Source: Cotesia glomerata (lineage: Eukaryota; Arthropoda; Insecta; Hymenoptera; Braconidae). From it: a stretch of DNA of 64,000 nt. The stretch spans positions 21,734,474-21,798,473 of the forward strand of contig NC_058159.1 in NCBI RefSeq assembly GCF_020080835.1, in the 5' to 3' direction. Both the position numbers and the translations under genes were made by a program. This document shows positions 19,591-32,184 of this stretch, piece after piece; the first letter of the stretch is position 1, and every line of letters begins with the position of its first letter. Under the pieces are notes generated by a model. That model was not told the origin of the DNA and searched no databases. It saw only the letters and a list, made by a program, of their open reading frames with translations.

Positions 19591-19926
19591 ACTATCCAGT
19601 AGAGTTGTAAGAAGTAAATAACGTTTAGCTCTCAGAGCTCAACGATGTAGAGTTGCAGGAGCCAAACGGTATTGTTACTATAAGAATACGATAACCTACT
19701 GGAACTTTTTACAACTAACTAACTACTATAGAGTTCCTATAGCAAAATTTGTTTCTCCGTGTATCAGACTTTTGAGCTCGAAGAGCTCAAAATAACACAT
19801 AAATTGTATTTTTGAGCTCGAAGAGCTCAAAAACGTCATTAGTGCAGTTTTATGCACCTAGGTATGGAATTAGCGGGAAGTTGCACGGATGGCCTGCAGG
19901 GTCTCACCGTTTTTCTAATTTTTTTA

Positions 19927-21420
19927 ATGAGGTTCTAAGAAAATATTTTGATTATTATCCCCAACGATGATTGAGGTAATAAATATTTATATAGAAATAC
20001 GGTTAACAAAATGTTGATTATAATTCTAACAAAAGTATTCATTATTCAAACGAAGCAATTTCGATGTTTCAACAAACCGATTTTTTATTTCAACTAAATT
20101 GATTTGTTAAACCAACTGAAAGATTTTTTTTCCCATTATCATTACAATTTGTGTAGAGTTGTAAAATTAGGCTTATTTTTTTTAGTCTTATGGTCACCGT
20201 GGAGTTTTTATTTTTTGTAACTAGCAGTGTACAAGTATGAATGAGTGGGGTGAGAGGCTCAAGTAGTAGGTAGATTAATAAACAGAACACTTAAATTATC
20301 TGACTTGTGATTTCCTTTTTAGATATTAACAACATCAATATCCTATCCAGTATTTCTGATATTACATTTGGTACTATAAATTATCTTTTGTCGGGTCCAA
20401 GCAGCTCAGTGGTTTTTTTCAAACTTCTCCACAATTTTAACCCATTACATATTATAAACCTCGATTTTAAACTGCAAAATAAACATTTGGTAAAGTCGTA
20501 TAAATAAAAAAAAAAATTGTAATCTAATGAACGCACATATGTAACAACAATTGATGAAAATAAAGAAAATTTATAAAATAAAAATAGGTTCAAGTAAGAA
20601 CAGCAAGAAGAGAAAACATCCTTACAACACGGAAAAATAATCGGTAGAGGTTACCGATTTTTTCGGTAGAGGCTACCGATTTTTCAGGATGCTACTGGGC
20701 TGCTACCGAAAAAAAATCGGTAGCAGATACAAAATTATATTAAATGTACTTAAAAATCAAATCAATTTCTTATAACCAATTCTCGAATCACTTAAAAAAT
20801 AATTTATGCACCAACATTTTTTAACATATTAAGCGCATTAACTCGAATAAATTTTTAACCCATACTGTGAAATAACTTATCGACATACGTAAAAAACTTA
20901 TCGACATACATTAAATAATACAGAACAGTTAATGAAGAAAGAGTTTTCGAAAATAGTCTTGGGACATATCGACATTGTCATTCTACTACGTCGTATCCCA
21001 CAAGAATAACGGTTCATTTTTAATATTTATTAAATGGGATTCGACGGATGAAAATATTTATTTAAAAATAGTTATTAAACTATTAGACCTTTAAAATTTT
21101 CATATGACTTGCATAATATTTTTATGATTGTATTTTTTAAAAAAAGACAATTTGTCAAATTTTGTGGGATACGATGTATTAGAATTGTAGTATCGATATA
21201 TGCCCAGCTGTACGACAAAAGCAATAGAATATCTTTCCCGAGTGTCATTATTCAAAACGAAATCGGGTCATAAGTATGTATAACAACGTTTACCTTTTTA
21301 TCACGTCCCTTTCCGTTTTGCTATCAATGTTTGTTAGTAAACTGGGGAACGGTCGTCAGGGAGATCGCGCATCTTGTCCTATCGAATTCCTATAAGTAAC
21401 AATAACCGAGTAAAACATAT
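19927..21420. other. AT-rich non-coding sequence with a CACGG MITE fragment
   Basis: Mostly unique AT-rich DNA. At 20630-20730 a fragment starts ACACGGAAAAATAATCGG and repeats TCGGTAG(A)G(G)TTACCGAT-like words on both strands, a decayed CACGG-type foldback. The ORFs at 20090-20290, 20307-20507 and 20381-20593 overlap on opposite strands and have no recognisable domain. Confidence 0.4.
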
Positions 21421-22440
21421 TTACATCTATATATTTGTAAGATTGCCCTTGATGGTCCTAACAATTTGGTCCTACTTCTCTCAGTCTCTTTGTCTGCGTG
21501 GCGTCTAGTCATGATCGTCTATTTAAACACGACGACAATGAGAAGGAGGCAGAACAAGAGGAAATGTAGATTACAAAACCTGGTAGTCTGCTACCAGAAC
21601 ATAGAACATAGGAGAGGAACGAACCATAATATGAGGGAAGCAAGAGAGAGAGGGGAACGTCTTCTTTCTCTCCTACACTTTATACCCTCAGTTCTATTCC
21701 TCGATAAGGACAATGTTTCTCTCATTTTTACTACTGTTCCACCCCAGTAGACTATAACTAGTACTAGACTTAGTCCCAGTCCCAGTTGGGGGTGGAAACC
21801 TACTGGCACTATTTCTGGTGCCGAGAAAGAGAAAGGATTTTGAGATAACGTGGGACAGGATGACATACAGCGGCCAGTCTAAGAAACTCGACATATATAT
21901 ATATATATATATAAGTAAAGGCACCGAATGACTCAAAATAATAAAATAAAATGATGAAGAAAAAGCAACCGTGTGAGGCAGTCTTCCGGTGTGGACTGCA
22001 CTGAGTAGTGAGTATAGTGAGCAGTGAGTTTTGGTGAATGTGTTGGTGACATATCATGTGGCCGTTCATGTGCCCCGTCCCCATCGACTGAATGTACCGA
22101 GAAAAATCGCTGACTTATGCCCTCGCGGTGAATTCATACTTTTTTTTCTTCATAAACTGACTGCTCGGTCTCTCTTTAGAATGGTGCTTTTCCCTCATTC
22201 GTATGTTTGGATGGATGCGTGGATGTGGTAGTAAAGGTATGACTCTTTTACGTTTACATTGTACCCAGATTTTTAGCGATTAATTTCCCCGGCATTGTGC
22301 GGCAGCCTACGACGACGTAGACGTAGACATATATACAGACTACTCGTTGCACACTCTGCATTCTCACTGGCAAACAAACTCTCAATGGTGGGTATTAAAA
22401 AATATCCAAGGTAATAGCCGCTTATAGTTTGCTTGCGAAG
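21421..22440. other. Non-repetitive, higher-GC stretch; possible exon or UTR, not proven
   Basis: Less AT-rich than its surroundings and without repeat signatures apart from a short (TA)n at 21893-21913. Several overlapping ORFs exist on both strands (21466-21750, 21591-21866, 21809-22084, 22031-22231), but none shows a domain or a supported splice pair. It may be conserved regulatory or untranslated sequence. Confidence 0.3.
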
Positions 22441-23940
22441 ATAAAAAACATTTCGATCGACTAGTTTTTTTTTCTACTCTCATTTACTCGGATATTTAAT
22501 CTTTTATTGGATCTTTTATTGTATGGTGAATATGCTAAAGAGACAGTTTTTGAGTTATTAAAAACGGTTTCATTATTTTTTAAATAATCCTTTTTTTATT
22601 TTTTTTTCTATAGACTTTGATGCAAATCTGACTATTTTATTTGATCTCATGATGCAATTTTCGGCAAAATCAGTTGATTTATTAAGAAATTGTGGTGGTT
22701 TGATATTTTTAAAAGACGAAATGAAAAAACGCTATTTTGGCGGTTTTTTTTTCTATCAAGTAACTTAAATGACAGAAGTAAATGGATAAATGTATATAAT
22801 CCTATAATATAAAATTTATGATTAAATTGAAGTTAGTTTAGTATCGAAATTCTCGATACTAATCGAAAAAATGGACCCTGATTCTTTATTGGTTTAGGAC
22901 TAAAGTGCGCGCTCACGAGCACAATTTGAATTCCTAGTTACTGATGAAATGAAATAAGCTTTAAGTTAGATACTTTTCTTTTTTTTTAATTAACAATAAT
23001 TTTTACCTCTTCAATTGGAGTATTAAGTTGAATGTACAATAAAGCTAAAAAATTCAATACTAAGAAATCTGCTTTTATTTCAGATACCGAGTGGCCGTTT
23101 TTGACACGTAAACGATTTGAAAATTGAATCCCTGAATTTTCAGATCGATAGCTGTGAAAAGAAATGTATGTGAAAAATTTAAAGCAGTTAGATTTTTAAA
23201 TATTTTAAATTTAGGATTGAAGATTAAAAAAATTTCAGTCATAGATTTTTCTCCGGTTTACAATATTTCTGATTTGTTTATCTGACGTATAAATTGTTCA
23301 GAATTAAAGCTCAGAGATATCAATCTGAGATATTTTCCACTGAGATGTTATTTTTGAGATATTTCGGCTAAGATAAATTTGTTTGAGATTTAAAGAGGAA
23401 TCAACTTGAAGGAAGCAGACTATATACTGATAAAAGGAATTAACTTGATTGAAGAAAAAACTTCTTGAATTAAGAAATTGTTTTTGGTTCAAGTAAATTT
23501 TGCGTAATTCAAGAATTTTTCTCTTTATCAAGTTAATTTTTTAATAAGTGTGAAAAATGGAAAATTTTAGATTGAAGATCCGATAAATTTCACTTATAGA
23601 TTTTAAATTATAATTTATCCACAAGTCGACTCAGAAAATGGTTTTTAATTACATATTTCAATTAATATTTTTATTAAAAAAATAAAAAGAAAAAAACGAC
23701 TTTGTGAAAATGAATTTTAACAAATGTAAAACGTTTCGGGTTTACAAAAACATAAATTAAAAAAATACTGAGGCTTTAAGAAAAGATATTGTCCTTTGGT
23801 AAATGAACGAGAAACAGACGACAAGTATGAACAACAATTAAGCACCGTGGGCGTATAATGTATAAAAATAAAAACTATAGCGGTGATTCTCGACTGTTAT
23901 ACCGTTTTATGCTCATATCTATACGCTATATCGTACATTT
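22441..23940. other. AT-rich non-coding with CTTGATTCAAG-type repeats
   Basis: No gene. At about 23380-23545 words such as CTTGATTGAAG, TTCTTGAATTAAG, TTGGTTCAAG and TTCAAGAAT cluster, as they also do at 38140-38390, 41149-41781, 50870-51350 and 52860-53095. Confidence 0.4.
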
Positions 23941-23967
23941 TTATAAATATATATATATATAGCAGAA

Positions 23968-23969
<2 letters not shown>

Positions 23970-24038
<69 letters not shown>
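23970..24038. repeat. (TA)n microsatellite
   Basis: Pure TA tract of about 69 bp. Confidence 0.97.
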
Positions 24039-24039
<1 letters not shown>

Positions 24040-24930
24040 ACACTCTACGATGGAGAAAAAAAGAGTGTCATTTTTAATACTTTTTTTTCTTTTTTATTTA
24101 AAAGCGTGTTGCCTGAAGAAATAATATGTATGATGCATCTTGCCTGCTTCAGATTCTTGGGCTGTATTGTCGAGTCTTACTGAAGAATGGCCAGACCGTG
24201 GTGAGTTAAAAAAGTGTATAAGGTAAGAATTAAAAAATGATAAATAAAATAAAATAAAAGCATAAGCGAAGGGGGAAAATAAAAAAAATTTGAATGGTAT
24301 CATCTGACACTTGATTGTGGCTGGAAGCAAGTAGTTGAGCTCGAGGTAAAACTCGACGTTCAATATTCCAGTTGGGCTCGTGCAAACGGCGTAACTCCAT
24401 AAAATGCAAAGGTCTCTCTGAGATTGAAATCGTAATGTGGCGGTGTTTGCCCCCTTTACTGGAGATATAAGGACTAACGTAAGCGAGGATTCGTACACGT
24501 GTGCTCACATCTACTCTTTTTTATTTTATTATATTTTATTTCATTTGTTTTTGTCGTTTTTATTTCATTTTTGTTGCTCTTGCCTCTTTGGCTTATTCCC
24601 TTATATGTACAAAGAGCTTTATATACCCATACTATACATAAGAACATAACAGTGCGTTATATCGTAAAACATTACGAAGAGCCACACCTGTACAAAACAT
24701 TTTACACAATGTCCGTATATTTCTTTTTTATTTGAAATTTGTTAACACGTCACTTTTTATCTATTTTAATTTCTAAACTTTTTCTTTTATACAAACACCA
24801 CTCTTTTATATTATTTGAAAGAAAATCTACACAACTGTTAATTTCTGCGTTTCATCTTTTTACGCTAATTTTAATTCGTTTCTGAAAAAATTTTTCTCCT
24901 TTTATTTAGTCATGTTACTACTTTACCGAC
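24039..24930. other. Unique non-coding sequence
   Basis: The overlapping minus ORFs at 24094-24498 and 24230-24508 and the plus ORFs at 24437-24735 run through the same DNA and lack recognisable domains. No splice-supported exon found. Confidence 0.35.
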
Positions 24931-24939
24931 CCGGGAAAA

Positions 24940-25060
24940 AATCATCATATATGATCATGCAAGACCACGTGTTAATCTCATGCATGACCATGCCTGAATA
25001 TTCAGAAAGCCTGAAGCATCATCGTGCATGACCAGGTATAATCATGCATGGAGAATAAAA
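24940..25060. repeat. CATGATCA/CATGCATGA-rich island
   Basis: ATATGATCATGCAAGACC, CATGCATGACCATGCCTGA and AATCATGCATGG follow each other irregularly, like 4246-4620. Confidence 0.45.
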
Positions 25061-25244
25061 TAACGATAACAAAAAATTTTTATGAAAAAAAATTTTCTTT
25101 GTCCATCACGGTTTTTGTCTTTTATTATTTAGTTGTAATCGATTGTTTCTTTCACTGAAAACTATACTATTAGACATCTGGTCTTTGATGAGCGTTAACC
25201 ACGCTGACCCACCTTATTACTTAGAGAGATTTTTCTTATTTACT

Positions 25245-25390
25245 GCCCAAGGTGTGTATACTATTTTTCTTCTCGGCGGAGGCGGAAAGCGCCAACTTCG
25301 TTCAGCGCAGTGAGATCCCAGCTTCGAATTAGCCAACAATTATATGTGATCTGAGACATTTCTTACTTTAGGTATGTAATATACTATTAT
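25245..25390. mobile_element. Decayed hairpin element ending GTAATATACTATT
   Basis: GTGTGTATACTATTTTTCTT on the left, a CTCGGCGGAGGC GC-rich core, then ATGTGATCTGAGACATTTCT and GTAATATACTATT on the right. It shares arm and end motifs with 15779-15900 but has lost most of the left arm. Confidence 0.5.
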
Positions 25391-25479
25391 TATTATTATT
25401 TTGAGTTTTACTTGTATACCGTTATCTGGTTTTTACAAGGCTGATATCCCCACTTTATCTCCATTCTATATCTCCCTCT

Positions 25480-25740
25480 TTATTGCGGCTGTGGTCCGAC
25501 TTGTGCTTTCTGTACCGTATTCACCCTGAACCTCACCTTCTCAGGCTGTTGGAACAGAATCATGGGGAAACCACAGAGAAAACCCATGATAGTGCAGTCA
25601 GAGCTGGGCTAAGTCTACAGTGATTGATAAGAAACTCTTCTTTATCGACCACTGGAGCATTAGGCCCCTCTCCTAGTGTGCAGAGATCCCTCGCGCTAGC
25701 CAACGTTGACTAGAGTGGTCACCCATTCAAGTTGTTGCTT
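25480..25740 (-). mobile_element. Interspersed repeat, GCGGCTGTGG...GTCACCCATTCAAG
   Basis: About 250 bp that matches 57080-57330 at most positions, including a long identical run from AAGAAACTCTTCTTTATCG to CTCGCGCTAGCCAACG. Both copies sit near SINE sequence of the CCACTTCCAGAGGCTGGC family. The orientation given is that of the longer ORF in the second copy and is tentative. Confidence 0.65.
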
Positions 25741-25749
25741 AAATGTATG

Positions 25750-25860
25750 GTCGCCCAAGTCAGACGTGTGTCGCCCGGCTATCTCTACCACTTCCAGAGG
25801 CTGGCAACGTAACGTACCGCACATATTTTTAATTATAATCACTGAAAAATATTGGTGCGT
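25750..25860 (-). mobile_element. SINE body fragment
   Basis: CGCCCGGCTATCTCTACCAC to AATATTGGTGCGTG matches the body of the longer copy at 58190-58420. The tRNA-like head is missing here; a separate head lies at 26780-26862. Confidence 0.6.
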
Positions 25861-25869
25861 GTTTTGACT

Positions 25870-26770
25870 CGCGATTGGTTTACCGCAAGTATATAAAATT
25901 TTACGTATAAAATTAAGCTTATATTTTATATCAAGTAAATGAGTTACTCAAATAAATTGTGAATAAAACGTTTAGTTCACAATTAATAAATGCAAGACTG
26001 ATATAATAGATGTTGCACTAAGTAAAAACCATGAGGTTGAGTTTAACTTTAATTTATTTAAAGTAAAGAAATGCAACTGTGCGCTACAAAGTATGTAAGA
26101 ATAACTAACTTAGAAAAATACAAAAATTGTTACAAGGAGAGTAAGAATTAGGCGTTACAATTACAAGTAGAAAAAATTAGAGTAGGAATATTTGGCAACG
26201 AATAGTTAACCAGGAAATAATTTGGAGGCGGGATAACTGCCAGCTATGCAGTTTGGAAAATAAGCAGGAAAGGGAATACGGATGCTAAGATTTTTACCTG
26301 GATGGGCGATACGTTTACAAAAAATATTTCTAAACTTAGTAAGCAATAAAAGATTAAAAATACGAAATTTACCAAAAGTAAAACCCAAAGTAATATAACC
26401 CAGGTATCAAATTTATGACCATAAGCAGATTAAAAACTATTTAAGAAAATATCCCAAAATTACCATTAAAAATTCATTTTCTGTTCTAAATCTAGAAAAT
26501 AACTAAAATATAAAGGAGCAAAAAAAAATTGTTTAGACTGCTATTGCAATACCTAGGCTGGGAAATTTACAGCCATAAATAAAATTAAACAAATGAATAA
26601 ATCTTTTTTTTTTTTTTTAGATAACATGAAATACTTAAAAATACGGGTTTGAATTTAAAATAAAATATAGTATTTATTATTTACCGATTTAAATAATAAT
26701 TTTCGAATATACAAATAAAAATATGAAATTATTTAATTAATTTAAAATTTTCTAATAAAACTAATCGTAC
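25870..26770. other. AT-rich non-coding sequence
   Basis: No supported gene, repeat end or RNA. The minus ORF 26206-26388 is short and unlike a known protein. Confidence 0.4.
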
Positions 26771-26779
26771 GACGGAACA

Positions 26780-26862
26780 GTGCGTGCTGGGATCGAACCC
26801 GGGTCCCACTCTTTCGAAAAGCGAGCACCGAGCCGACCAGGCCATTGCCAGCCTATGTAATA
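26780..26862 (-). mobile_element. tRNA-derived SINE head
   Basis: On the minus strand an A-box TGGCCTGGTCGG and a B box GGTTCGATCCC are spaced as in a tRNA gene. The plus strand reads GTGCGTGCTGGGATCGAACC then CCAGGCCATTGCC. The same head at 58340-58415 is joined to a SINE body. It ends on the plus strand in TATGTAATATACTATT, the end motif of the AATAGTATA elements. Confidence 0.6.
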
Positions 26863-27373
26863 TACTATTTTTATGAGAAAAAGTCCAGTCGAAAGTATTT
26901 ATGAATGGATGTTATATATTTTTGTTTGTATCAATTTTGTCAATTACTACCTCTAACTGACCTTCAAAAATCCTGAAATTTTTAAGATTTTTTATTTTTT
27001 TTCAAGGTTGTGAATTTTTTTTGCTATATACAAATAAAGTAAAGTTATTCAAATAATAATTTTTCAATTTAAAGCAATAAATAAAAAACATCGATAAAAA
27101 ATACTAATGGAAAATTAGAATATGCTCAATCTCTGCAACTAATAATGTTACAAAGTTTATTTTATTTTTTGTTCTTTGAAAACATTTTGTAACGGGTACT
27201 TTTTGACTTATTTTACTCCCGGCTCGATTTAGTTCGCGGGAGTCCAGGATTCTAACGAGGGTAATTTTAATCAACTCAAACTCGAAAATTTAGCATTACT
27301 AACAAACAGGACCTCTTTATTATAATAAACATTACAAAACATTAAATTTATACATTTTATGAAACGATAACTA

Positions 27374-27587
27374 CACGGAAAAAAAATTTCGTTCTGATAA
27401 CGTAACTGTAGAGTTACCACAACTATAGAGTTGTGAGAGGTGAATAACGTTTAGCTCTCAGAGCTCAACGATGTAGAGTTGCAGGAGCCAAACGGTATTG
27501 TTACTATAAGAATACGTTAACCTACTGGAACTTTTTACAACTAACTAACTACTATAGAGTTCCTATAGCAAAATGTTTTTCTCCGTG
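27374..27587. mobile_element. CACGG-type MITE, copy in duplicated block 2
   Basis: Same element as 272-485, with the same CACGG/CCGTG ends and TA flanks. It differs only by a short replacement in the middle (TTTTTACAACT against TTATGTCAACT). Confidence 0.75.
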
Positions 27588-29426
27588 TAATCAAACAAAA
27601 CCCACACATACGCGTCGTATACAGTTTTTATTACCGTCATCGGTAATATCGTTCTCCCGTCGCATACAAATCGCGTGGCTAATTCCCCTCCGTCGGCCCT
27701 CTGGTGCCCAGCTCCTGACGGGTGCTAGTGCCGCCCCGCAGGCCTTATTCTGCGATACTTAAGGGAAGAGTGAATAAAATCCACCTTGCCCCCACCTATT
27801 CGGCTGTGGTGCCTACCACCTTTTGGCTTAAGACCTCCAGGTGGACAGTCGCCTTTGACTCGTGGGTGAAAATTTCACTTACCTGATGTGTCGTAATCCG
27901 CACCAGGTAGAGTGGACCCTCTTCAATTCCTTGGCCAGAAGTTTCCAGTCGAGAAAATTAAACCCGGAAAAAGGTTGCTCAACGGCAAAAAACTTTTTCT
28001 TGCTCTCCTAGCCGAAATTACGCTCTTCCTGGCAGCAATTTACTCCAGGAAGAGCAACTTTTATGGCCTGCTCTAACGCATGCGCGCTATGCATATTTTC
28101 TGGCTCGGCAGCACAGAACCTCGCTTTCTTTCGTATTTTCGTGGCGCGACCGGCCTATACAGCGAGTTTCAACTGTATATATAACAGTCACAACATCGTC
28201 TGTATGTAACATGTCAGCGCATAAACTAACCAAAAATGTCAAAAATAAAAATAATTTTTAACTAGATCATTGTTAATGAACTATTTAATAATAATACTGC
28301 ACAAATAATTTATATAAAAAGTTTAAAAATAAAACATAATAGTTTTGTGAATTTTATTTGCTTTTTTTTACATTTTGATAATTAGTAAAGCAATGTTTAT
28401 AAAACGATCCATGTACTCTACAAACTTGTAATAATTTAATTTCAATCTTTCTTAGCCGTCGATTACTAATTAGAAACTAATTTTTAATCAACTTAAAAAA
28501 ATAAATTCTGTAATTAGAATGAGTTTAAATATTTGTGACAAATTCTGTGCATGATATCACTCTTAATCAGAGCATTTGTTAGTAAAGTTTAAAATAACAT
28601 TTTTTTTCAATTTATTAACTTTTATTTTTTTTTTTTATACCCGCCCCGACCAGCAAAGCCTCGGCTTTGCAAAAGTCGGGCGGCGCCCCCCTCATGCCCG
28701 GCAAAACCTCGGTTTTGCCTCGGTTTTGCAGAACCCCTTCCCCGGGGTTGCGTATTTTCGGCTGGAGAGCAAGAAAAATAATATACTATCCATGACCAGA
28801 ATGTGGATACCCTGACGTATGTGATATGATGGCCTCGGCTACGCCTCGGCCATCATATCCCATACGCCAGGAAATCCAACTTTCTGGCCTTGGGTTGTAA
28901 TATACTATTTCTTGCTCTCCTAGCCGAAAGTACGCTCTTCCGGGACGCACTTTACTCCAGGAAGAGCAACTTTTATGGCCTGCTCTAACGCATGCGCGCT
29001 ACGCATATTTTCTGGCCGGCAGCACAGAACCTCGCTTTGTTTCGTATTTTCGTGGCGCGACCGGCCTATACAGCGAGTTTCAACTGTATATATATATATA
29101 ATAATCACACCATCATCTGTATGTAACATGTCAGCACATAAACTAACCAAAAAATGTCAAATAAATAAAAATAGTTTCTAACTAGATTATTGTTAATGAA
29201 CTATTTAATAATAATATTGCACAAATAATTTGTATAAAAATTTTAGAAAATAAAATATAAAAGTTTTGTAGATTTTATTTGCTTTCTTTTATATTTTGAC
29301 AACTAGTAAAGCAATGTTTATAAAACAATCCATGTACTCTACAAGCTTCTAATAATTTAATTTCAATCTTTCTTGGCCGTCTAATTAAAAACTAATTTTT
29401 AATCAACTTAAAAAAATTAATTTTGT

Positions 29427-29628
29427 AGGCATATCAAGCTAGCAGTGGCAAAGCCCATCTTGGACGGTCATTATTATTGATTTCTTGGAATTTAAACAAG
29501 CAACAATATTCTAAATAGAGCAACTAATTAGCAACAAAAAAGCAACAAATTTAGCACCACAAATAAATTTTGTGGCTTGAATAATAAGTCAATGCCTGAT
29601 GGACGAGTCCATGCTAGCTTGATAGATC
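29427..29628. mobile_element. 202-bp structured insertion, copy in block 2
   Basis: Same insertion as 2330-2531, with the same 10-bp TTAATTTTGT duplications at 29417-29426 and 29629-29638. It is identical in length, so it predates or is part of the block duplication. Confidence 0.6.
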
Positions 29629-29730
29629 TTAATTTTGTTATTAAATCGAGTTTAAATATTTGTCACGAGTTCTGTGAATGTTATCTCTCTTAATCAGAGC
29701 ATTTGTTAGTAAACTTTAACTTATTTTTAA

Positions 29731-29875
29731 TTTCCCGCTAAGAAAATCGAAGATTTTCGAAAAATCGGGAAGTTATTGGTTTTACCCCGTTTTGCAAAAA
29801 TCGAGGTTTCAACAGATCTCGACGTTTTGAAGCCCTAAGAAGCTTTCCTGACTATTTTTACGATGATGTCCGTAC

Positions 29876-29952
<77 letters not shown>

Positions 29953-30580
29953 CCTCTTATAACTTCTGAACGGCTTGACCGATTTGATCGCAGTTGGTAT
30001 CATTCGAAAGGTCTTCGCCAAACTTAGATTTCCTGTAAGTTTGAACCGATTCGAACCAGTAGATTTCGAGAAATTGCAAAAAAAGTGAAAAAAAAAAGTT
30101 GTTTTTTTTTCATTTTTTCAAAATATCTCCGAATTGGCTGAACCGATCAACCTCAAAAACTAATCAGCTCTTAACCTTGAAAACCCGCATCGTTCGCCAC
30201 CAAAAGTGTCAGAATCGGTTGATGCGTTTGTGAGATATTGTTGTCGAAAAAAGTGATTTTTTATAATAACTCTGAAATTTTCCATCAGATCAATTTTTTT
30301 GTTGAAAATTATTTATAGAGCTCAAAAAACTTCATCGATCGCCGCCAACCGCGTGAAATTCGGTTGATTTATTCAAAAGTTACAGCAGTTTGAAAATTAA
30401 AAAAATTGTGTTTCATCGAACTTTGATAAGACTTTTGGGCTCGAAGAGCTCAAAAGCATAAGAAAGCTATCTCTTCGAGCTCGGAGAGCTCAAAACGTCA
30501 TAATTTCAATTTTAAGCGCCTAGGTATGGAATTAGCGGTAAGTTGCAGGGATGGCCTTCAGGGTCAACCGTTTTCCCAAT
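29731..30580 (+). mobile_element. Family M repeat, copy in block 2
   Basis: Same element as 2634-3494, with the (TG)n tract at 29879-29949 and identical 3' end motifs. It keeps the intact AAATCGGGAAGTTATTGG after the 5' palindrome, where copy 1 has a small rearrangement. Confidence 0.75.
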
Positions 30581-32105
30581 TTTTTTTTTTATTTATTAAT
30601 TTTTACTTTTTTATTATGCCCGCCCGACCAGCAAAACCTCGGCTTCGCCTCGGTTTTGCAAAACCCCTTTCTCGGGGTTGCGTACTTTCGGCTGGAGAAC
30701 AAGAAAAATAGTATACAACCCATGACCAGAATGTTGGATGCCCATACCCCAGGAAATCCAACTTTCTGGCCTTGGGTCGTAATATACTATTGGGCTTCAT
30801 CAACCCAAAAGTTTTTACTCGAAGCGATAATTATTCGCGAATTATCGCCACCTATCGCGGGCCGTCGAACTTCGGGAAATTCCCGAAAAATTCTAAGTTT
30901 TATTTAATTTTTTAATAAATTAAATAAATATTTCATTCAAACAATTCGTCGATTTCATTAATTTCATGAAATTGTTTTGCAAAACAAAACTAAAAACAAT
31001 TTTTTTTCTTTCAATTTTCATAAATTAATAATTCAGGAACCGAAAAAATCCCTTATTTGGAGTTTCAGGATCTTATAAGATCAGTTAAAAATATTATAAC
31101 AGAAAAATTGAGTCAAATGAAAACATGACTTTGATTATTTTAATTATTTGAATTTCAAACTTCAGCAAGTTTTTGATTATTCAAAATATATGTTTTTTCA
31201 TTGCCGTAATTGTCCTCTTCGACGCAGAGCCAGAATGATACTTATAAGTATAATAGTTTATGAGATATTAAAAACAAACTTGAAAGCTTCGGAAAATAGT
31301 AGAATTTTGAATTTTACAAAACTTTTGAAACAAATTTTTTCGCATAACCAAGCATGAAACAGATAGGATCATGTATGAATCATTCATGATCATGCATGAA
31401 TAATATATGACTGTGTAAGGTACTCAATTATGTATTTTTCAGCATGCGTGGTTGTGCACAAGGTGTATGAAGGAGTATGACCTTGTATGACTATACAAGT
31501 AATTTGCCTGATCAAGCCTGATCGTGCATGATTCATGCTTGGTCTAGCTTGATCATGCATGATATCTTTTAATGCGGTAGAGATTATCATACACGATTTT
31601 ACTAAGCTTTGAACGTTCATGCATGATTCAAGCTTGACCAAGCTAAAAAAGTGAGTATAACCCTGCCTGACCGTATATGGATTTGTATGATCATTCATGA
31701 TTATGCCAAAACAACACTTTTTTTAATAACTATTCGCCGTTAAACAACTTTTTCATAACAATCCTTAAATACTCAAACTCTCTCTTTTTTGTAAAATATC
31801 AGAATAAATCACTGCATATACAGTACATCATGTTCGCAACGTTCAAAGCGTGTTCGTGTTAGAAGCGCCAAATTCAATTTTAATTTTTTTTCTTAGATTC
31901 TATTACTATTTCTTAAAATAGTTTTTTATTTCCTTATTAATTTTTATAAAAATACGAGTACTAGCGGCGTGCTATTTTGGATATTCTGACATTTTTTTTG
32001 ATTCCGATGAATAGAAGGAATAGAATTATGTCAACTAGGGTGCATAATGTGTAAGATGGACAGTGTGGCTTAATGTATATGGAATAAGCGAAAGGAAATT
32101 TAGTA

Positions 32106-32184
32106 TAGACCAGATAGCTCAAATGGTAGAGTAGCCGACATGTCTTCGGAAGATTCTGGGTTCGAATCCCAGTCCGAGCTATCT
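32106..32184 (+). ncRNA. tRNA-like Pol III unit, copy in block 2
   Basis: Counterpart of 5009-5085 with a slightly longer, more canonical D arm (GGTAGAG). Same B box and same 9-bp closing stem AGATAGCTC/GAGCTATCT. Confidence 0.55.

Larger units (their letters stand above)
18132..19761. mobile_element. CACGG-type MITE(s) in TA, split by further insertion
   Basis: Left end CACGGAAAAAAAAATTTCG follows ...ACTTCTA; right end TTTCTCCGTG is followed by TATCAGAC. The unoccupied family M sequence at 47468 reads CTTCTATCAGAC, so the insertion is at TA with TA duplicated. The right part (19600-19761) matches 272-485 closely; the left part (18132-18293) is a more distant member. Between them lies a 620-bp inverted repeat (18294-18919) and about 660 bp of AT-rich sequence. 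Confidence 0.65.
16614..19926 (+). mobile_element. Family M repeat with nested insertions
   Basis: The 5' end AACTTCCCGCTAAGAAAATC lies at 16614, with the (TG)n tract at 16757-16838. The body is interrupted at 17145-17589 by a SINE-like insert and at 18132-19761 by a CACGG MITE that is itself split. The element resumes at TCAGACTTTTGAGCTCG (19764) and ends in TTAGCGGGAAGTTGCACGGA at about 19870-19890. Removing both inserts and one copy of each TSD rebuilds the same order as other family members. Confidence 0.75.

Noticed and set aside
21466..22231. Overlapping ORFs of up to 94 codons in a GC-richer unique stretch
   Set aside because: ORFs on both strands overlap each other without domains, splice support or codon bias that I could argue for; kept only as unexplained unique sequence.
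23883..24077. 64-codon ORF with a long Ile-Tyr run
   Set aside because: It is the translation of a (TA)n microsatellite.
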